A DNA stretch of 64,000 nt. Source: Actinobacteria bacterium HGW-Actinobacteria-6 (GTDB taxonomy: Bacteria > Actinomycetota > Coriobacteriia > Anaerosomatales > Anaerosomataceae). Position 1 is the stretch's first letter; each line of letters begins with the position of its first letter. The notes beneath the pieces were generated by a model. It was not told where the DNA came from. It saw only the letters and a list, made by a program, of their open reading frames with translations, and ran no database searches. The translations under genes were made by a program, and so were the position numbers. The stretch lies in NCBI GenBank assembly GCA_002841295.1, contig PHEU01000002.1, positions 1 to 64,000 of the forward strand, read 5' to 3'. Shown one piece after another: positions 16,235 through 24,911 of the stretch.

Positions 16235-17461
16235 ATGACGAGCATAGACCGAGACAAGCTTACCGAGCGAGCGACCGTGCATCTTGAACGACTGTGCGCC
16301 GGCCTTGCAGATCGCCACACCGGCGGCGCCGGGAATGTGGCTGCCAACGCGTACTTCGCCGACATCGCTTCGCGCGCCGGGCTCGACGTTGAGCGCATCG
16401 GATTCGACTGCTTCGAGTGGGAACCCGGACCAGCATACCTTGAGACGACCTCCGGCATACTCACGGCAAAACGCGGCCCATACTCGCTCCCATGCAAAGC
16501 CGAGGCCACATTGGTCGCGGCCACCACCGTCGGCGAGCTTGAAGCACTCGATGCCGAGGGGTGCGTGCTGCTACTCCATGGACCGATCGCCTCGGCGCAG
16601 CTCACGCCGCGCGGCTACCCGTTCTATTCGGTGGACGAGCACACGCAGATTCTCTCGGCCATCGAAGCCGCGAGGCCTGCCGCCATTATCGCCATCACCG
16701 GTCGAGACGAGATGGCCGGCGCCATCTACCCCTTCCCGCTCATGAACGACGCAACGGTCGATGTCCCCTCGGCGTACGTCAGAGACGTCGACGGCCCCGC
16801 ACTGCTCGCCCACGTGGGTGAAACAGTGCGCTTCACGATGGACGCGAAGCGCATACCCACCCGTGCCGAGCAGGTCATCGTGCGTACGCCCGGCACCGGC
16901 GTGGGCCGCATCCTCGTGAGCGCTCACATCGACACCGCGCGTGAGACGCCTGGCGCGCTCGACAACGGCACGGGCGTCGCGTGTCTGCTCGGACTGATCG
17001 AGGAGCTCGCAGGTCGCCCGTCGCGTCACACGATCGAAGTGCTGCCCTTCAATGGCGAGGACAACTACGCGGCCAAGGGCGAGCTCGTGTACCTCGCGGC
17101 GAATCCTGACGGGTTCAGCGACGTGACCGTCGTGGTCAACATCGATGCAGCCGGGCTGGCCGGAGCCGCCACAGACGTGTCGTTCTACAGCTGCCCCGAT
17201 GTGGTGAACGAGGCTGCAGAAGCCGCAATGGCGCCGCTTGCGTCGGTGCAAACGGGTCCCGCGTGGCCGGCGAGCGACCATATGGTCTTCGCGATGCAGG
17301 GCATCCCTGCGATGGCGATTGCCTCGGCCGAGCTCACACGAGTCGTCGGTGAGATCGCACACACAGAACTCGACACGCCGGACCTCGCGGATCCGGCGCT
17401 CATGGCCGACATCGTCGAATTCATCCTCAGGTTAATCGAGGAGCTCGATGCCCGCGCGTAG
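16235..17461 (+). CDS. M28-family metallopeptidase (aminopeptidase-like)
   Basis: 408 aa, ATG start with GGGGGAA 5 bases upstream. The di-zinc ligands can be followed in order: ILVSAHIDTARE (His), GALDNGTGVA (bridging Asp), LPFNGEDNYAAKGE (Glu pair), VVNIDAAG (Asp) and the terminal IAHTELDTPD (His). An inserted PA-like region lies at residues 90-190. No signal peptide is seen, so a cytoplasmic peptidase is likely. Relatives remove N-terminal residues from peptides. It is convergent with tdk, six bases apart. Confidence 0.88.
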   Translation: MTSIDRDKLTERATVHLERLCAGLADRHTGGAGNVAANAYFADIASRAGLDVERIGFDCFEWEPGPAYLETTSGILTAKRGPYSLPCKAEATLVAATTVGELEALDAEGCVLLLHGPIASAQLTPRGYPFYSVDEHTQILSAIEAARPAAIIAITGRDEMAGAIYPFPLMNDATVDVPSAYVRDVDGPALLAHVGETVRFTMDAKRIPTRAEQVIVRTPGTGVGRILVSAHIDTARETPGALDNGTGVACLLGLIEELAGRPSRHTIEVLPFNGEDNYAAKGELVYLAANPDGFSDVTVVVNIDAAGLAGAATDVSFYSCPDVVNEAAEAAMAPLASVQTGPAWPASDHMVFAMQGIPAMAIASAELTRVVGEIAHTELDTPDLADPALMADIVEFILRLIEELDARA

Positions 17462-17467
17462 CCGCAA

Positions 17468-18034
17468 CTAAGAAGGGCGGCCGGGCACCTCGTGGCAGTC
17501 CGGACAGCGCGCTTCGTAGAAGTCGCCACCGCCAACGAGGATCGTCGGCGAATCCCACGGCGCAGGTGTGCCGTCGATGATTCGCTGCGTTCGCGTCGCG
17601 ACGCCGTGGCATTTCTGACAGATCGCCGTGAGCAGTGAGAGCTCGTCGGCCAGCGACATGAGCGCCGGCATGATGCTGAACGGCTCGCCGCGGAAGTCCT
17701 GGTTGAGCCCGGTCACGTACACCTGACACCCGTTGCCAAGCAAGTGGCGCACGACGCCGATGAGGTTCTCGCCGAAGAACTGCGCTTCCTCGATCGCCAC
17801 CACACGACATGGCCCCTGCTCGATCTCTGACGCATCCGAAACGACGACCGCGCCCATCTCGGTTCCAAGACGTGAACGCGCCTTGTCACCATCGCGTGAA
17901 TCGACCTCGTGCTTGTAGATGACGATCTCATCGCCGATCACGCGGTGCCGCGAAAGCAGCCTGATGAGCTCGCCGGTCTTGCCACTGCTCATGCATCCCG
18001 CGATAACGTGTAGTCGTCCCTGCTTTCCGATCAC
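17468..18034 (-). CDS. tdk: thymidine kinase
   Basis: 188 aa, GTG start with GGGAGG upstream. It has the type II (TK1-like) features: P-loop GCMSSGKTGEL at residues 13-23, VVAIEEAQFF containing the catalytic glutamate, the lasso strand VYVTGLNQDFRGEPF, and a structural zinc site from two C-x2-C pairs (CQKC, CPDC). It phosphorylates thymidine with ATP for the salvage pathway. Length is normal for the family. Confidence 0.95.
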   Translation of the reverse strand: MIGKQGRLHVIAGCMSSGKTGELIRLLSRHRVIGDEIVIYKHEVDSRDGDKARSRLGTEMGAVVVSDASEIEQGPCRVVAIEEAQFFGENLIGVVRHLLGNGCQVYVTGLNQDFRGEPFSIMPALMSLADELSLLTAICQKCHGVATRTQRIIDGTPAPWDSPTILVGGGDFYEARCPDCHEVPGRPS

Positions 18035-18158
18035 GTTCGCCTCCCGTTGCGTCGAGTCACTCCCCCAGCATACCGCGACCCGTCAGATATGTGAGCCGCC
18101 ACATAGGGAAACCTCTTCTCTACCGCTGCGGAGCAGTGTACCGTTGAGACTAGGCCAA

Positions 18159-19577
18159 ATGGACACGCCTCTGGCGGATGCTCGTTTGGGCTTGTTGTCC
18201 GCGCCGATTAGGAAGCGGAGTGCCGTGGCTCTGAGCCTTGTTCAGAATATCGCGCTGCTCATCATGCTTAGCGCAGTACTGCAACTCATAATTCGGCGCT
18301 GGCACACGAACTCGCTCGGACGGCAAACACTCACGGGCGTGCTCTACGGTGCCATCGTGATTGTCGGAATGCTCACGCCGGTCGAGTTGGCGCCGGGAAT
18401 CATCTTCGACGGCCGCTCCATCATCCTGGCGATCGCAGGACTCTTCGGGGGGCCGATCACCGCGACGATCGCGGCGCTCATTGCAGGCGCGTATCGGCTG
18501 TACCTCGGCGGCTCGGGCATCATTATGGGTACGCTCGTCATCGCCGAGTCTGCAGCGATCGGCTCGATCTTCTACTACGTGCGTCACCGCCACGAAGCAA
18601 CCATGCACTACCTGAGCCTCTGGGGCATCGGCCTGGCGGTACACGCAGTCATGCTGGCGCTTACACTCACCCTGCCTTCGGCGAGCAGCACCTCGGTCTT
18701 CAACTCGATCACACTTCCTGTCATCACGCTCTACCCTCTCGGCTTCGTACTGGTCGCACGCCTGCTGCTCGACCAGGAACAGCGACTTCGCGATGAGATC
18801 GAGCTACGAGGACTCAATGAGTCACTCGAAGCGCAGGTCGCCGAGCGAACCAGCGCGCTTCAGGCTGTCAATGAACGCCTCGCGGCGGAGAGCGATGCGA
18901 AGACGCGGTTCCTCCGGTCGATGAGCCACGAGCTACGGACACCACTCAACTCGATCATCGGGTTCTCGGACATCCTCGGGAAGGGCATGGCCGGTGATCT
19001 CAATGAGGAGCAGCAGCGACAGATCGAGATGATCGGCGGTGCAGGGAAGCACCTGCTCGCGCTCATCAACGACATCCTCGATCTGAGCAGGATCGAAGCG
19101 AACGCCGTGAAGGTTGAGCGCGACGCGATCGACCTTCACGGGCTGGTCGACGAGATTACCGCAACGCTCGCTCCCGAGGTCGGATCGAAGGGCCTCGCGT
19201 TCAACGTTGATTTCGAGGCCGAAGAGATGACGTTCGTCTCGGACAACCGCAAGCTCAGCCAGATCCTGCTGAACCTCGCAGGCAACGCGATCAAGTTCAC
19301 CGCGCAGGGCTCCGTCACTCTGCGCGTTCACCGCACAGGGAACACACTCACCTTCGCGGTCGAGGACACGGGCTCCGGCATCGCCGAGGATCAGCTGGCA
19401 GCCATCTTCTCCGAGTTCACACGGGGCGAGCGCACGCCGGATCAGAGCACCGAAGGAACCGGCCTTGGTCTGGCGATCTCGCGCGGCCTCGCCGAGATGC
19501 TGGGCGGACGCATAGAGGTCCAGAGCGAGATCGGCCGCGGCTCTATCTTCACGCTCGTGTTGCCGGTCGAGCACTAA
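18159..19577 (+). CDS. membrane sensor histidine kinase with a 5TM LytS-type sensor (orphan)
   Basis: 472 aa from the ATG at 18159 (weak ribosome binding site; TTG at 18144 is an alternative). Residues 25-205 hold six or so membrane segments with the 5TM-5TMR_LYT signature GRSIILAIAGLFGGPITA and AGAYRLYLGGSG. A coiled coil links it to HisKA (SMSHELRTPLNSIIGFSDIL, H257) and HATPase_c (NLAGNAIKF, DTGSGIAEDQ, GTGLGLAIS). LytS-type sensors respond to membrane state or cell-wall signals; here the output is a standard HisKA kinase and not the LytS type. No response regulator is adjacent. Confidence 0.9.
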   Translation: MDTPLADARLGLLSAPIRKRSAVALSLVQNIALLIMLSAVLQLIIRRWHTNSLGRQTLTGVLYGAIVIVGMLTPVELAPGIIFDGRSIILAIAGLFGGPITATIAALIAGAYRLYLGGSGIIMGTLVIAESAAIGSIFYYVRHRHEATMHYLSLWGIGLAVHAVMLALTLTLPSASSTSVFNSITLPVITLYPLGFVLVARLLLDQEQRLRDEIELRGLNESLEAQVAERTSALQAVNERLAAESDAKTRFLRSMSHELRTPLNSIIGFSDILGKGMAGDLNEEQQRQIEMIGGAGKHLLALINDILDLSRIEANAVKVERDAIDLHGLVDEITATLAPEVGSKGLAFNVDFEAEEMTFVSDNRKLSQILLNLAGNAIKFTAQGSVTLRVHRTGNTLTFAVEDTGSGIAEDQLAAIFSEFTRGERTPDQSTEGTGLGLAISRGLAEMLGGRIEVQSEIGRGSIFTLVLPVEH

Positions 19578-19637
19578 CCGACATGCATCGCACGCCGGAG
19601 TCGTATCATGGTTCCCGGCCATTAGAGAGGACTCCGC

Positions 19638-20138
19638 GTGAATCAGAAGGTTGTTGCTGCCCAGAACGTTAGCCGCATGTGCATGGTCTGTGGCCGAGAC
19701 AACCCCTGGAGCCTCAAAGCGCGCTTCTACGAGCTTGAGAACGGCGAGCTCCTTGGCGAGTTCGATCCACTGGATGCACACCAGAGCTATCCCGGTCGCC
19801 TCCACGGCGGGATCTCATCGGCAATGCTAGACGAAACCATCGGGCGCGCCATCAACATGAATGACCCCGATGCGTGGGGCGTCACCGTAGAGTTGAGCGT
19901 CCGCTTCCGCAAGCCCGTCCCCACCGACGCGCCGGTACGCACCATCGGTCGCATCACAAAAGACTCCAAGCGCATCTTCGAAGGCAGCGGCGAAATCGTC
20001 CTTGAAGACGGGACCGTTGCCGTCGAGGCCACCGGCCGCTTCATGAAGCTCCCGATCGACAAGATCGCGGACGGCGATTTCTCGGCCGAGTGGTTCACCG
20101 ACGAGCGCGAGCATCCGGCGGACGTCGAGCTGTCGTAG
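19638..20138 (+). CDS. PaaI-like hotdog-fold thioesterase
   Basis: 166 aa, GTG start after GAGAGGA. The hotdog signature YPGRLHGGISSAMLDETIGRA matches PaaI/4HBT thioesterases (HGG loop, then the catalytic acid in the following helix); FRKPVPTDAPVRTIGRI is the adjoining strand pair. An N-terminal CMVCGRDNPWSL segment, a conserved Cys pair, is seen in a subset of this family. It probably hydrolyses an acyl-CoA; the substrate is unknown. It lies between a histidine kinase gene and the MarR-ABC operon, with its own start signals. Confidence 0.85.
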   Translation: MNQKVVAAQNVSRMCMVCGRDNPWSLKARFYELENGELLGEFDPLDAHQSYPGRLHGGISSAMLDETIGRAINMNDPDAWGVTVELSVRFRKPVPTDAPVRTIGRITKDSKRIFEGSGEIVLEDGTVAVEATGRFMKLPIDKIADGDFSAEWFTDEREHPADVELS

Positions 20139-20172
20139 CTCCAACCGCGCTGTAAGAATCCTCAGAACCACC

Positions 20173-20201
20173 TTGCGCTTCACGCTGCACGCGTATATAT
20201 T
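20173..20201 (+). promoter_or_regulatory. promoter of the marR-ABC operon
   Basis: TTGCGC (20173-20178) and TATATT (20196-20201) are separated by 17 bp, a good sigma-70/SigA-type match. The predicted start falls inside the operator pair directly downstream, which suits repression by the MarR protein encoded next. Confidence 0.55.
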
Positions 20202-20207
20202 AGCCAC

Positions 20208-20233
20208 CTAACTATTAGGCATCTAACCATTAG
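20208..20233. promoter_or_regulatory. tandem MarR-type operators
   Basis: CTAACTATTAG (20208-20218) and CTAACCATTAG (20223-20233) are two copies of the palindrome CTAA-N3-TTAG with a 15-bp step. They lie just 3' of the -10 box and 24 bases upstream of the marR start, the expected place for autoregulation by the encoded repressor. Confidence 0.65.
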
Positions 20234-20256
20234 CATGCTCACTAAGGAGCTCGCGC

Positions 20257-20793
20257 ATGCACCACAGATTGCATGACACTGAAAGCGACCACGAGCATCA
20301 CCGGATCGAGGGTGTCGATCCTCTCTCGGCAGAGGTATTCCGGGCATTCAAGTCGCAGATGGTGCTGAACAGACGCCTTATGACGAAGATGTTCACCGTC
20401 GAGACGATGCACCCGGCACAGGCGATGTGCCTGCGCGCGCTCAGCCGCGAGGATGGCATCAGCCAGACCGACCTTGCCGATGCGCTGCACGTATCGCGTC
20501 CGACCGTCACCACGATGCTGCAGAAGATGGAGGCAGCCGGTGTGATCGAGCGGCGCGACGACGAGCACGATGCGAGGCTCACGCGCATCTACATGACCGA
20601 AGCCGGCAGGGCGATGAGCGAGCGCTTCCACGCGCTCTTCGCCGATAGCATCAGCGCAAGCGTGGGACAAATGCCAGAAGATGACCGCCGAGAACTCGTG
20701 CGGCTACTCGACGATTTGAACGAGCACGTCCGTCGCGCGATCGAGGCCTTCGACGAGACGGATACCAAAGGAAAGGGCGAAACCACCCGATGA
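20257..20793 (+). CDS. MarR-family transcriptional repressor
   Basis: 178 aa, ATG start with AAGGAG 8 bases upstream. The winged helix is clear: REDGISQTDLADALHVSRPTVTTMLQKMEAAGVIER followed by the wing RRDDEHDARLTRIYMTEAG. N-terminal and C-terminal helices should form the dimer interface. It is the first gene of a three-gene operon, overlapping the first ABC gene by four bases (ATGA). Repression of the exporter and release by an exported drug or metabolite is the usual arrangement for MarR-ABC-ABC operons; the ligand is unknown. Confidence 0.92.
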   Translation: MHHRLHDTESDHEHHRIEGVDPLSAEVFRAFKSQMVLNRRLMTKMFTVETMHPAQAMCLRALSREDGISQTDLADALHVSRPTVTTMLQKMEAAGVIERRDDEHDARLTRIYMTEAGRAMSERFHALFADSISASVGQMPEDDRRELVRLLDDLNEHVRRAIEAFDETDTKGKGETTR

Positions 20794-22517
20794 TCAAGCT
20801 CATGCGTTTTCTGAAACCATACTGGAAGCAGCTCACCATCGTCATGGTGCTGCTGCTCCTGCAGGCTGTCGCGAACCTCTACCTGCCCGAGCTCAACGCC
20901 GACATCATCAACAACGGTGTGGCCAAAGGCGACACGGCGTACATCATGCGTATCGGCGGCTGGATGCTGCTCGTCACGCTTCTTCTCGGCATAGCATCGA
21001 TCATCTCGGTGTATTGGGGCTCCAAGACCGCCATGGCGTTTGGCCGGGACGTGCGTCACGCGCTCTTCCGTCGCGTGGAGAGCTTCTCGCTCGCCGAGTT
21101 GAACGTCTTCGGTCCGCCGTCGCTCATCACCCGCAACACCAACGACGTGCAGCAGGTCCAGATGGTGACGCTCATGTCACTGAACGTGATGATCTCGGCG
21201 CCGTTCATGGCGATCGGCGGCGTCATCATGGCGCTTCGCCAGGACGTGCCGCTCTCCGGGCTCATCGTCGTGGTCATCCCGTTCATGGCGGTCATCATCG
21301 GCAGCCTTATGCGCAAGGCGCTGCCGCTCTTCCAGTCGATGCAACTGAAGGTCGATCGGGTGAACCAGGTCATGCGCGAGAAGCTCACGGGTATTCGCGT
21401 GATTCGCGCATTCGTACGCAGCGACTACGAGGAGCGCCGCTTCGACGAAGCCAACCGCGACCTCACCGACACCTCGCTCAGAGTCGCGCGTCTGTTCGCT
21501 ATCATGCTGCCGTCGCTGATGGCGATCTTCAACCTCACGCTGGTGGCCACGATGTGGTTCGGTGGCCTACGTATCGAGAGCGGCGCGATGCCCATCGGCA
21601 ACCTCACTGCATTCCTCACGTACATCATGCAGATCCTCATGTCGGTCATGATGGCGACCGTCATGTTCGTCATGGTGCCGAGAGCCGAGGCTTCTGCCGT
21701 ACGCATCAATGAGGTGCTCGACACAGAGCCCCAGATCGTCGATCCGGAGGTTCCCACCGAGCCCACCGGCAGCCACGGCTATCTGGAGTTCGACAACGTC
21801 GAGTTCCGTTACCCCGGTGCCGAGGATGCCGTGCTCTGCGGTATCTCGTTTAAAGCCGGACCCGGACAGACGACGGCGATCGTCGGCAGCACCGGCTGCG
21901 GCAAATCCACACTCATCAACCTCATCCCGCGCTTCTACGACGTCACCGGCGGGCGCGTGCTCGTCGACGGTGTGGACGTACGCGAGATGACACAGGCAAC
22001 GCTGTGGGAGCGCATCGGCTTCATCCCGCAGAAGGCGTTCTTGTTCAACGGCACCGTCGCAAGCAACCTGCGCTACGGCAAAGAGGACGCGACCGATGAT
22101 GAACTCTGGCATGCGCTCAAGGTAGCGCAGGGTAAAGCGTTCGTCTCGGCGATGGATGAAGGGCTCGACGCGTCTATTTCACAGGGCGGCTCGAACGTCT
22201 CTGGTGGTCAGCGTCAGCGACTGGCGATAGCGCGTGCACTCATCAAGCGCCCCGAGGTGTACGTCTTCGACGACTCCTTCTCGGCACTCGACTTCAAGAC
22301 CGACTCTGCATTGCGCGGAGCGCTCAAGGCCGAGACACACGACGCCACCGTGCTCATCGTGGCGCAGCGCGTCAGCAGCATCATGCATGCAGATAACATC
22401 ATCGTGCTCGACCAGGGCACCATCGTTGGCCAGGGTACACATGACGCGCTCATGCAGAGCTGCGAGACGTACCGCGAGATCGTGAGTTCGCAGCTCACCG
22501 AGGAGGAGATCGCGTGA
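20790..22517 (+). CDS. ABC exporter half-transporter, degenerate-site subunit
   Basis: 575 aa: type IV exporter membrane domain (six segments, residues 1-310) plus an ATPase domain with Walker A GSTGCGKST, signature NVSGGQRQR and Walker B VYVFDDSFSALD. The usual catalytic Glu after Walker B is Asp (FDDS), as in the degenerate-site subunit of heterodimeric exporters such as TM287/288 or BmrC/D. It is translationally coupled to marR and overlaps the next ABC gene by four bases, so the two products should pair. Likely a drug or lipid exporter. Confidence 0.9.
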   Translation: MIKLMRFLKPYWKQLTIVMVLLLLQAVANLYLPELNADIINNGVAKGDTAYIMRIGGWMLLVTLLLGIASIISVYWGSKTAMAFGRDVRHALFRRVESFSLAELNVFGPPSLITRNTNDVQQVQMVTLMSLNVMISAPFMAIGGVIMALRQDVPLSGLIVVVIPFMAVIIGSLMRKALPLFQSMQLKVDRVNQVMREKLTGIRVIRAFVRSDYEERRFDEANRDLTDTSLRVARLFAIMLPSLMAIFNLTLVATMWFGGLRIESGAMPIGNLTAFLTYIMQILMSVMMATVMFVMVPRAEASAVRINEVLDTEPQIVDPEVPTEPTGSHGYLEFDNVEFRYPGAEDAVLCGISFKAGPGQTTAIVGSTGCGKSTLINLIPRFYDVTGGRVLVDGVDVREMTQATLWERIGFIPQKAFLFNGTVASNLRYGKEDATDDELWHALKVAQGKAFVSAMDEGLDASISQGGSNVSGGQRQRLAIARALIKRPEVYVFDDSFSALDFKTDSALRGALKAETHDATVLIVAQRVSSIMHADNIIVLDQGTIVGQGTHDALMQSCETYREIVSSQLTEEEIA

Positions 22518-24517
22518 GCGAGAACACCACACACACTGAAACTGCCGCCCCCCGACCGGGCGGTCCCGGCCGCGGTCCCGGCGGTGGCGGCCCCTTCGGC
22601 GGCCACGGCATGTCCGCGCCGGTCACGAAAGCGCGCGACTTCAAGGCCTCGCTCAAGCGGCTTGGCAACTACCTGGCGCCCTTCAAGGTGCAAATCGTCC
22701 TGGTCGTCGTGCTCGCCGTCGTGAGTGTGACCTTCAGCATCATCGGTCCGAAGATACTCGGCAACGCAACGAACCTGCTCTTTGAAGGCGTTATCGGCAA
22801 GCAGCTTGGCAACTCTCTTCCGGCGGGCCTCACGCAAGATCAGGTCGCGCCAATGTTGCGGGAAGCCGGACAGACCGAGTTCGCCGACATGATCGCGAAC
22901 ATGAACATCGTGACCGGGCAGGGCGTGGACTTCACGGCGATCGCCGGGCTCCTCGGCCTGCTTGCCGGCGTGTACCTGCTAAGCGCGCTCTTCGGCTGGC
23001 TTCAGGCGTACATCATGGCCGGCGTCGCGCAGAAGACGATCTACGGCATCCGCAAGCAAGTCGATGAGAAGCTTGCGCGCCTCCCGCTCAAGTACTTCGA
23101 TGACAACCCCCGCGGCGATACGCTCTCACGCGTCACGAACGACATCGACAACATCGCCAACACGCTCTCGCAGTCGGCGACCCAGATCATCACCGCCGTG
23201 CTCACCATCATCGGCGTGCTCGTCATGATGTTCTCGATCTCACCGCTTCTGGCCGGCATCTCGCTCCTCGTCATCCCGACGAGCCTGGGCGTCGTCATGC
23301 TCATCGCAAAGCAGTCGCAGAAGCAGTTTGCGGCGCAGTGGGAGCGGACCGGCAAGCTCAACGGCCATGTCGAGGAGATGTTCACGGGCCACAGCGTCGT
23401 GAAGGTCTTCGGGCGCCAGGACGAGGCCGTTGAGACGTTCGATGTGGAGAACGAGGCGCTCTTTGATGCCAGCTTCAAGGCGCAGTTCATCTCGGGCACG
23501 ATCATGCCGACCTTGAGCTTCCTCAACAACCTGAACTACGTGGGCGTGGCGGTCATCGGTGGGCTGCGTGTGGCCAGCGGTCGCCTGTCACTCGGCGACG
23601 TACAGGCATTCATCCAGTACTCGCGCCAGTTCACGCAGCCGATCACGCAGACCGCAAGCATCGCCAACACACTGCAGTCCACGGTCGCCTCGGCAGAACG
23701 CGTCTTCGAGCTGCTCGATGCTGCCGAGGAACGCCCCGACACCGAGACGCCCGTGCGCATCGAGAAAGCGACCGGCCACGTCGAGTTCCAGAATGTCGCC
23801 TTCAGCTACGACCCGTCGAAGCCGCTCATCGAGGACCTCAGCCTTGAGGCGATGCCCGGTCAGACGGTCGCAATCGTCGGACCGACCGGTGCCGGCAAGA
23901 CCACGCTCGTGAATCTGCTGATGCGCTTCTACGAAATCGACGGCGGCGGCATTCTCATCGACGGCGTCGACACCCGCGACATGACCCGCGACGACCTGCG
24001 ACGGACCTTCGGCATGGTGCTGCAGGACACGTGGCTGTTCAAGGGCACCATCCGCGCGAACCTGGAGTATGGCCGAGAAGATGCCAGCGATGACCAGATG
24101 GTCGCCGCCGCCAAGGCCGCCTACGTCGACCACTTCGTGCGCACGCTTCCCGACGGCTACGACACCGTCTTAAACGACGACAGCTCCAACATCTCGCAGG
24201 GTCAGCGCCAGCTGCTCACGATCGCTCGCGCCTTCCTCGCCGACCCGCGGATCCTCATCCTCGACGAGGCGACGAGCTCGGTCGACACCCGTACCGAGGC
24301 GCTCATCCAGCGCGCCATGACCGAGCTTATGAAGAACCGTACGAGCTTCGTCATCGCACACCGTCTCTCGACGATTCGCGATGCCGATCTCATTCTCGTC
24401 ATGAACGAGGGTGCGATCATCGAGCACGGCACGCACGCAGACCTGATCACACAGCACGGTTTCTACTACGACCTGTACAACAGCCAGTTCTCAGAAGCGC
24501 TCGAGGAAGCCGTGTAG
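22514..24517 (+). CDS. ABC exporter half-transporter, catalytic subunit
   Basis: 667 aa. It begins with a Gly/Pro-rich cytoplasmic tail (residues 10-35), then six membrane segments with a long extracellular insertion between the first two (about residues 85-135), then the ATPase domain: Walker A GPTGAGKTT, signature NISQGQRQL (departing from LSGGQ) and a canonical Walker B ILILDEATSSVD with catalytic Glu. Together with the Asp in the partner's Walker B, the altered signature would form one inactive composite site, leaving one active site, the classical asymmetric heterodimer. A strong terminator follows. Confidence 0.9.
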   Translation: MSENTTHTETAAPRPGGPGRGPGGGGPFGGHGMSAPVTKARDFKASLKRLGNYLAPFKVQIVLVVVLAVVSVTFSIIGPKILGNATNLLFEGVIGKQLGNSLPAGLTQDQVAPMLREAGQTEFADMIANMNIVTGQGVDFTAIAGLLGLLAGVYLLSALFGWLQAYIMAGVAQKTIYGIRKQVDEKLARLPLKYFDDNPRGDTLSRVTNDIDNIANTLSQSATQIITAVLTIIGVLVMMFSISPLLAGISLLVIPTSLGVVMLIAKQSQKQFAAQWERTGKLNGHVEEMFTGHSVVKVFGRQDEAVETFDVENEALFDASFKAQFISGTIMPTLSFLNNLNYVGVAVIGGLRVASGRLSLGDVQAFIQYSRQFTQPITQTASIANTLQSTVASAERVFELLDAAEERPDTETPVRIEKATGHVEFQNVAFSYDPSKPLIEDLSLEAMPGQTVAIVGPTGAGKTTLVNLLMRFYEIDGGGILIDGVDTRDMTRDDLRRTFGMVLQDTWLFKGTIRANLEYGREDASDDQMVAAAKAAYVDHFVRTLPDGYDTVLNDDSSNISQGQRQLLTIARAFLADPRILILDEATSSVDTRTEALIQRAMTELMKNRTSFVIAHRLSTIRDADLILVMNEGAIIEHGTHADLITQHGFYYDLYNSQFSEALEEAV

Positions 24518-24539
24518 GCCCCAAGAGTCGCCAAGACCG

Positions 24540-24578
24540 ACAAACGCGCCGCTTCCGAGTTAGGGGCGGCGCGTTTGT
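24540..24578. terminator. bidirectional terminator hairpin
   Basis: ACAAACGCGCCGC (24540-24552) and GCGGCGCGTTTGT (24566-24578) form a perfect 13-bp stem with a 13-base loop. It sits between the convergent ABC and CDGSH genes, and both outer sides carry short T or A runs within the stem, so it can serve either direction. Confidence 0.85.
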
Positions 24579-24591
24579 ATTCCCGGAGTCT

Positions 24592-24837
24592 CTACCCGAG
24601 CTTCGTGTGGGAGCCGTCGCAGTACGGCGGCGTACTTGTCAGCCCGCAGTTGCAGATCGCGGCCGAGCCCTTGTCGGTGATCTCGAACACCAATGGTGTC
24701 GCCTCGCTCCCCTCGTGTGAGCCATCACACCACGGTACCGTTGCCGTCTTGCCGCACCTGCACCATGCATACGTGCCGGGACTCAACTCGGTCATCAGCG
24801 GGTGTGTCGTCGCCTGATCATTCTGGAATCTCACCAT
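24592..24837 (-). CDS. double CDGSH iron-sulfur protein
   Basis: 81 aa from the ATG at 24837, preceded by AGGAGG; a longer frame to 24861 is rejected. Two CDGSH motifs, CRCGKTATVPWCDGSH and CNCGLTSTPPYCDGSH, each give three Cys and one His for a [2Fe-2S] cluster, as in mitoNEET. In bacteria such two-motif proteins are small cytoplasmic electron or iron-sulfur carriers. The sequence is otherwise short and has no membrane segment. No functional partner is evident next to it. Confidence 0.92.
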   Translation of the reverse strand: MVRFQNDQATTHPLMTELSPGTYAWCRCGKTATVPWCDGSHEGSEATPLVFEITDKGSAAICNCGLTSTPPYCDGSHTKLG

Positions 24838-24911
24838 TTTCGCCTCCTCTCGACAGCGCATGGGGGGAACATACCCACAAGGAGCCGAGAAGAAGCCGTG
24901 AAGCAGAATCG

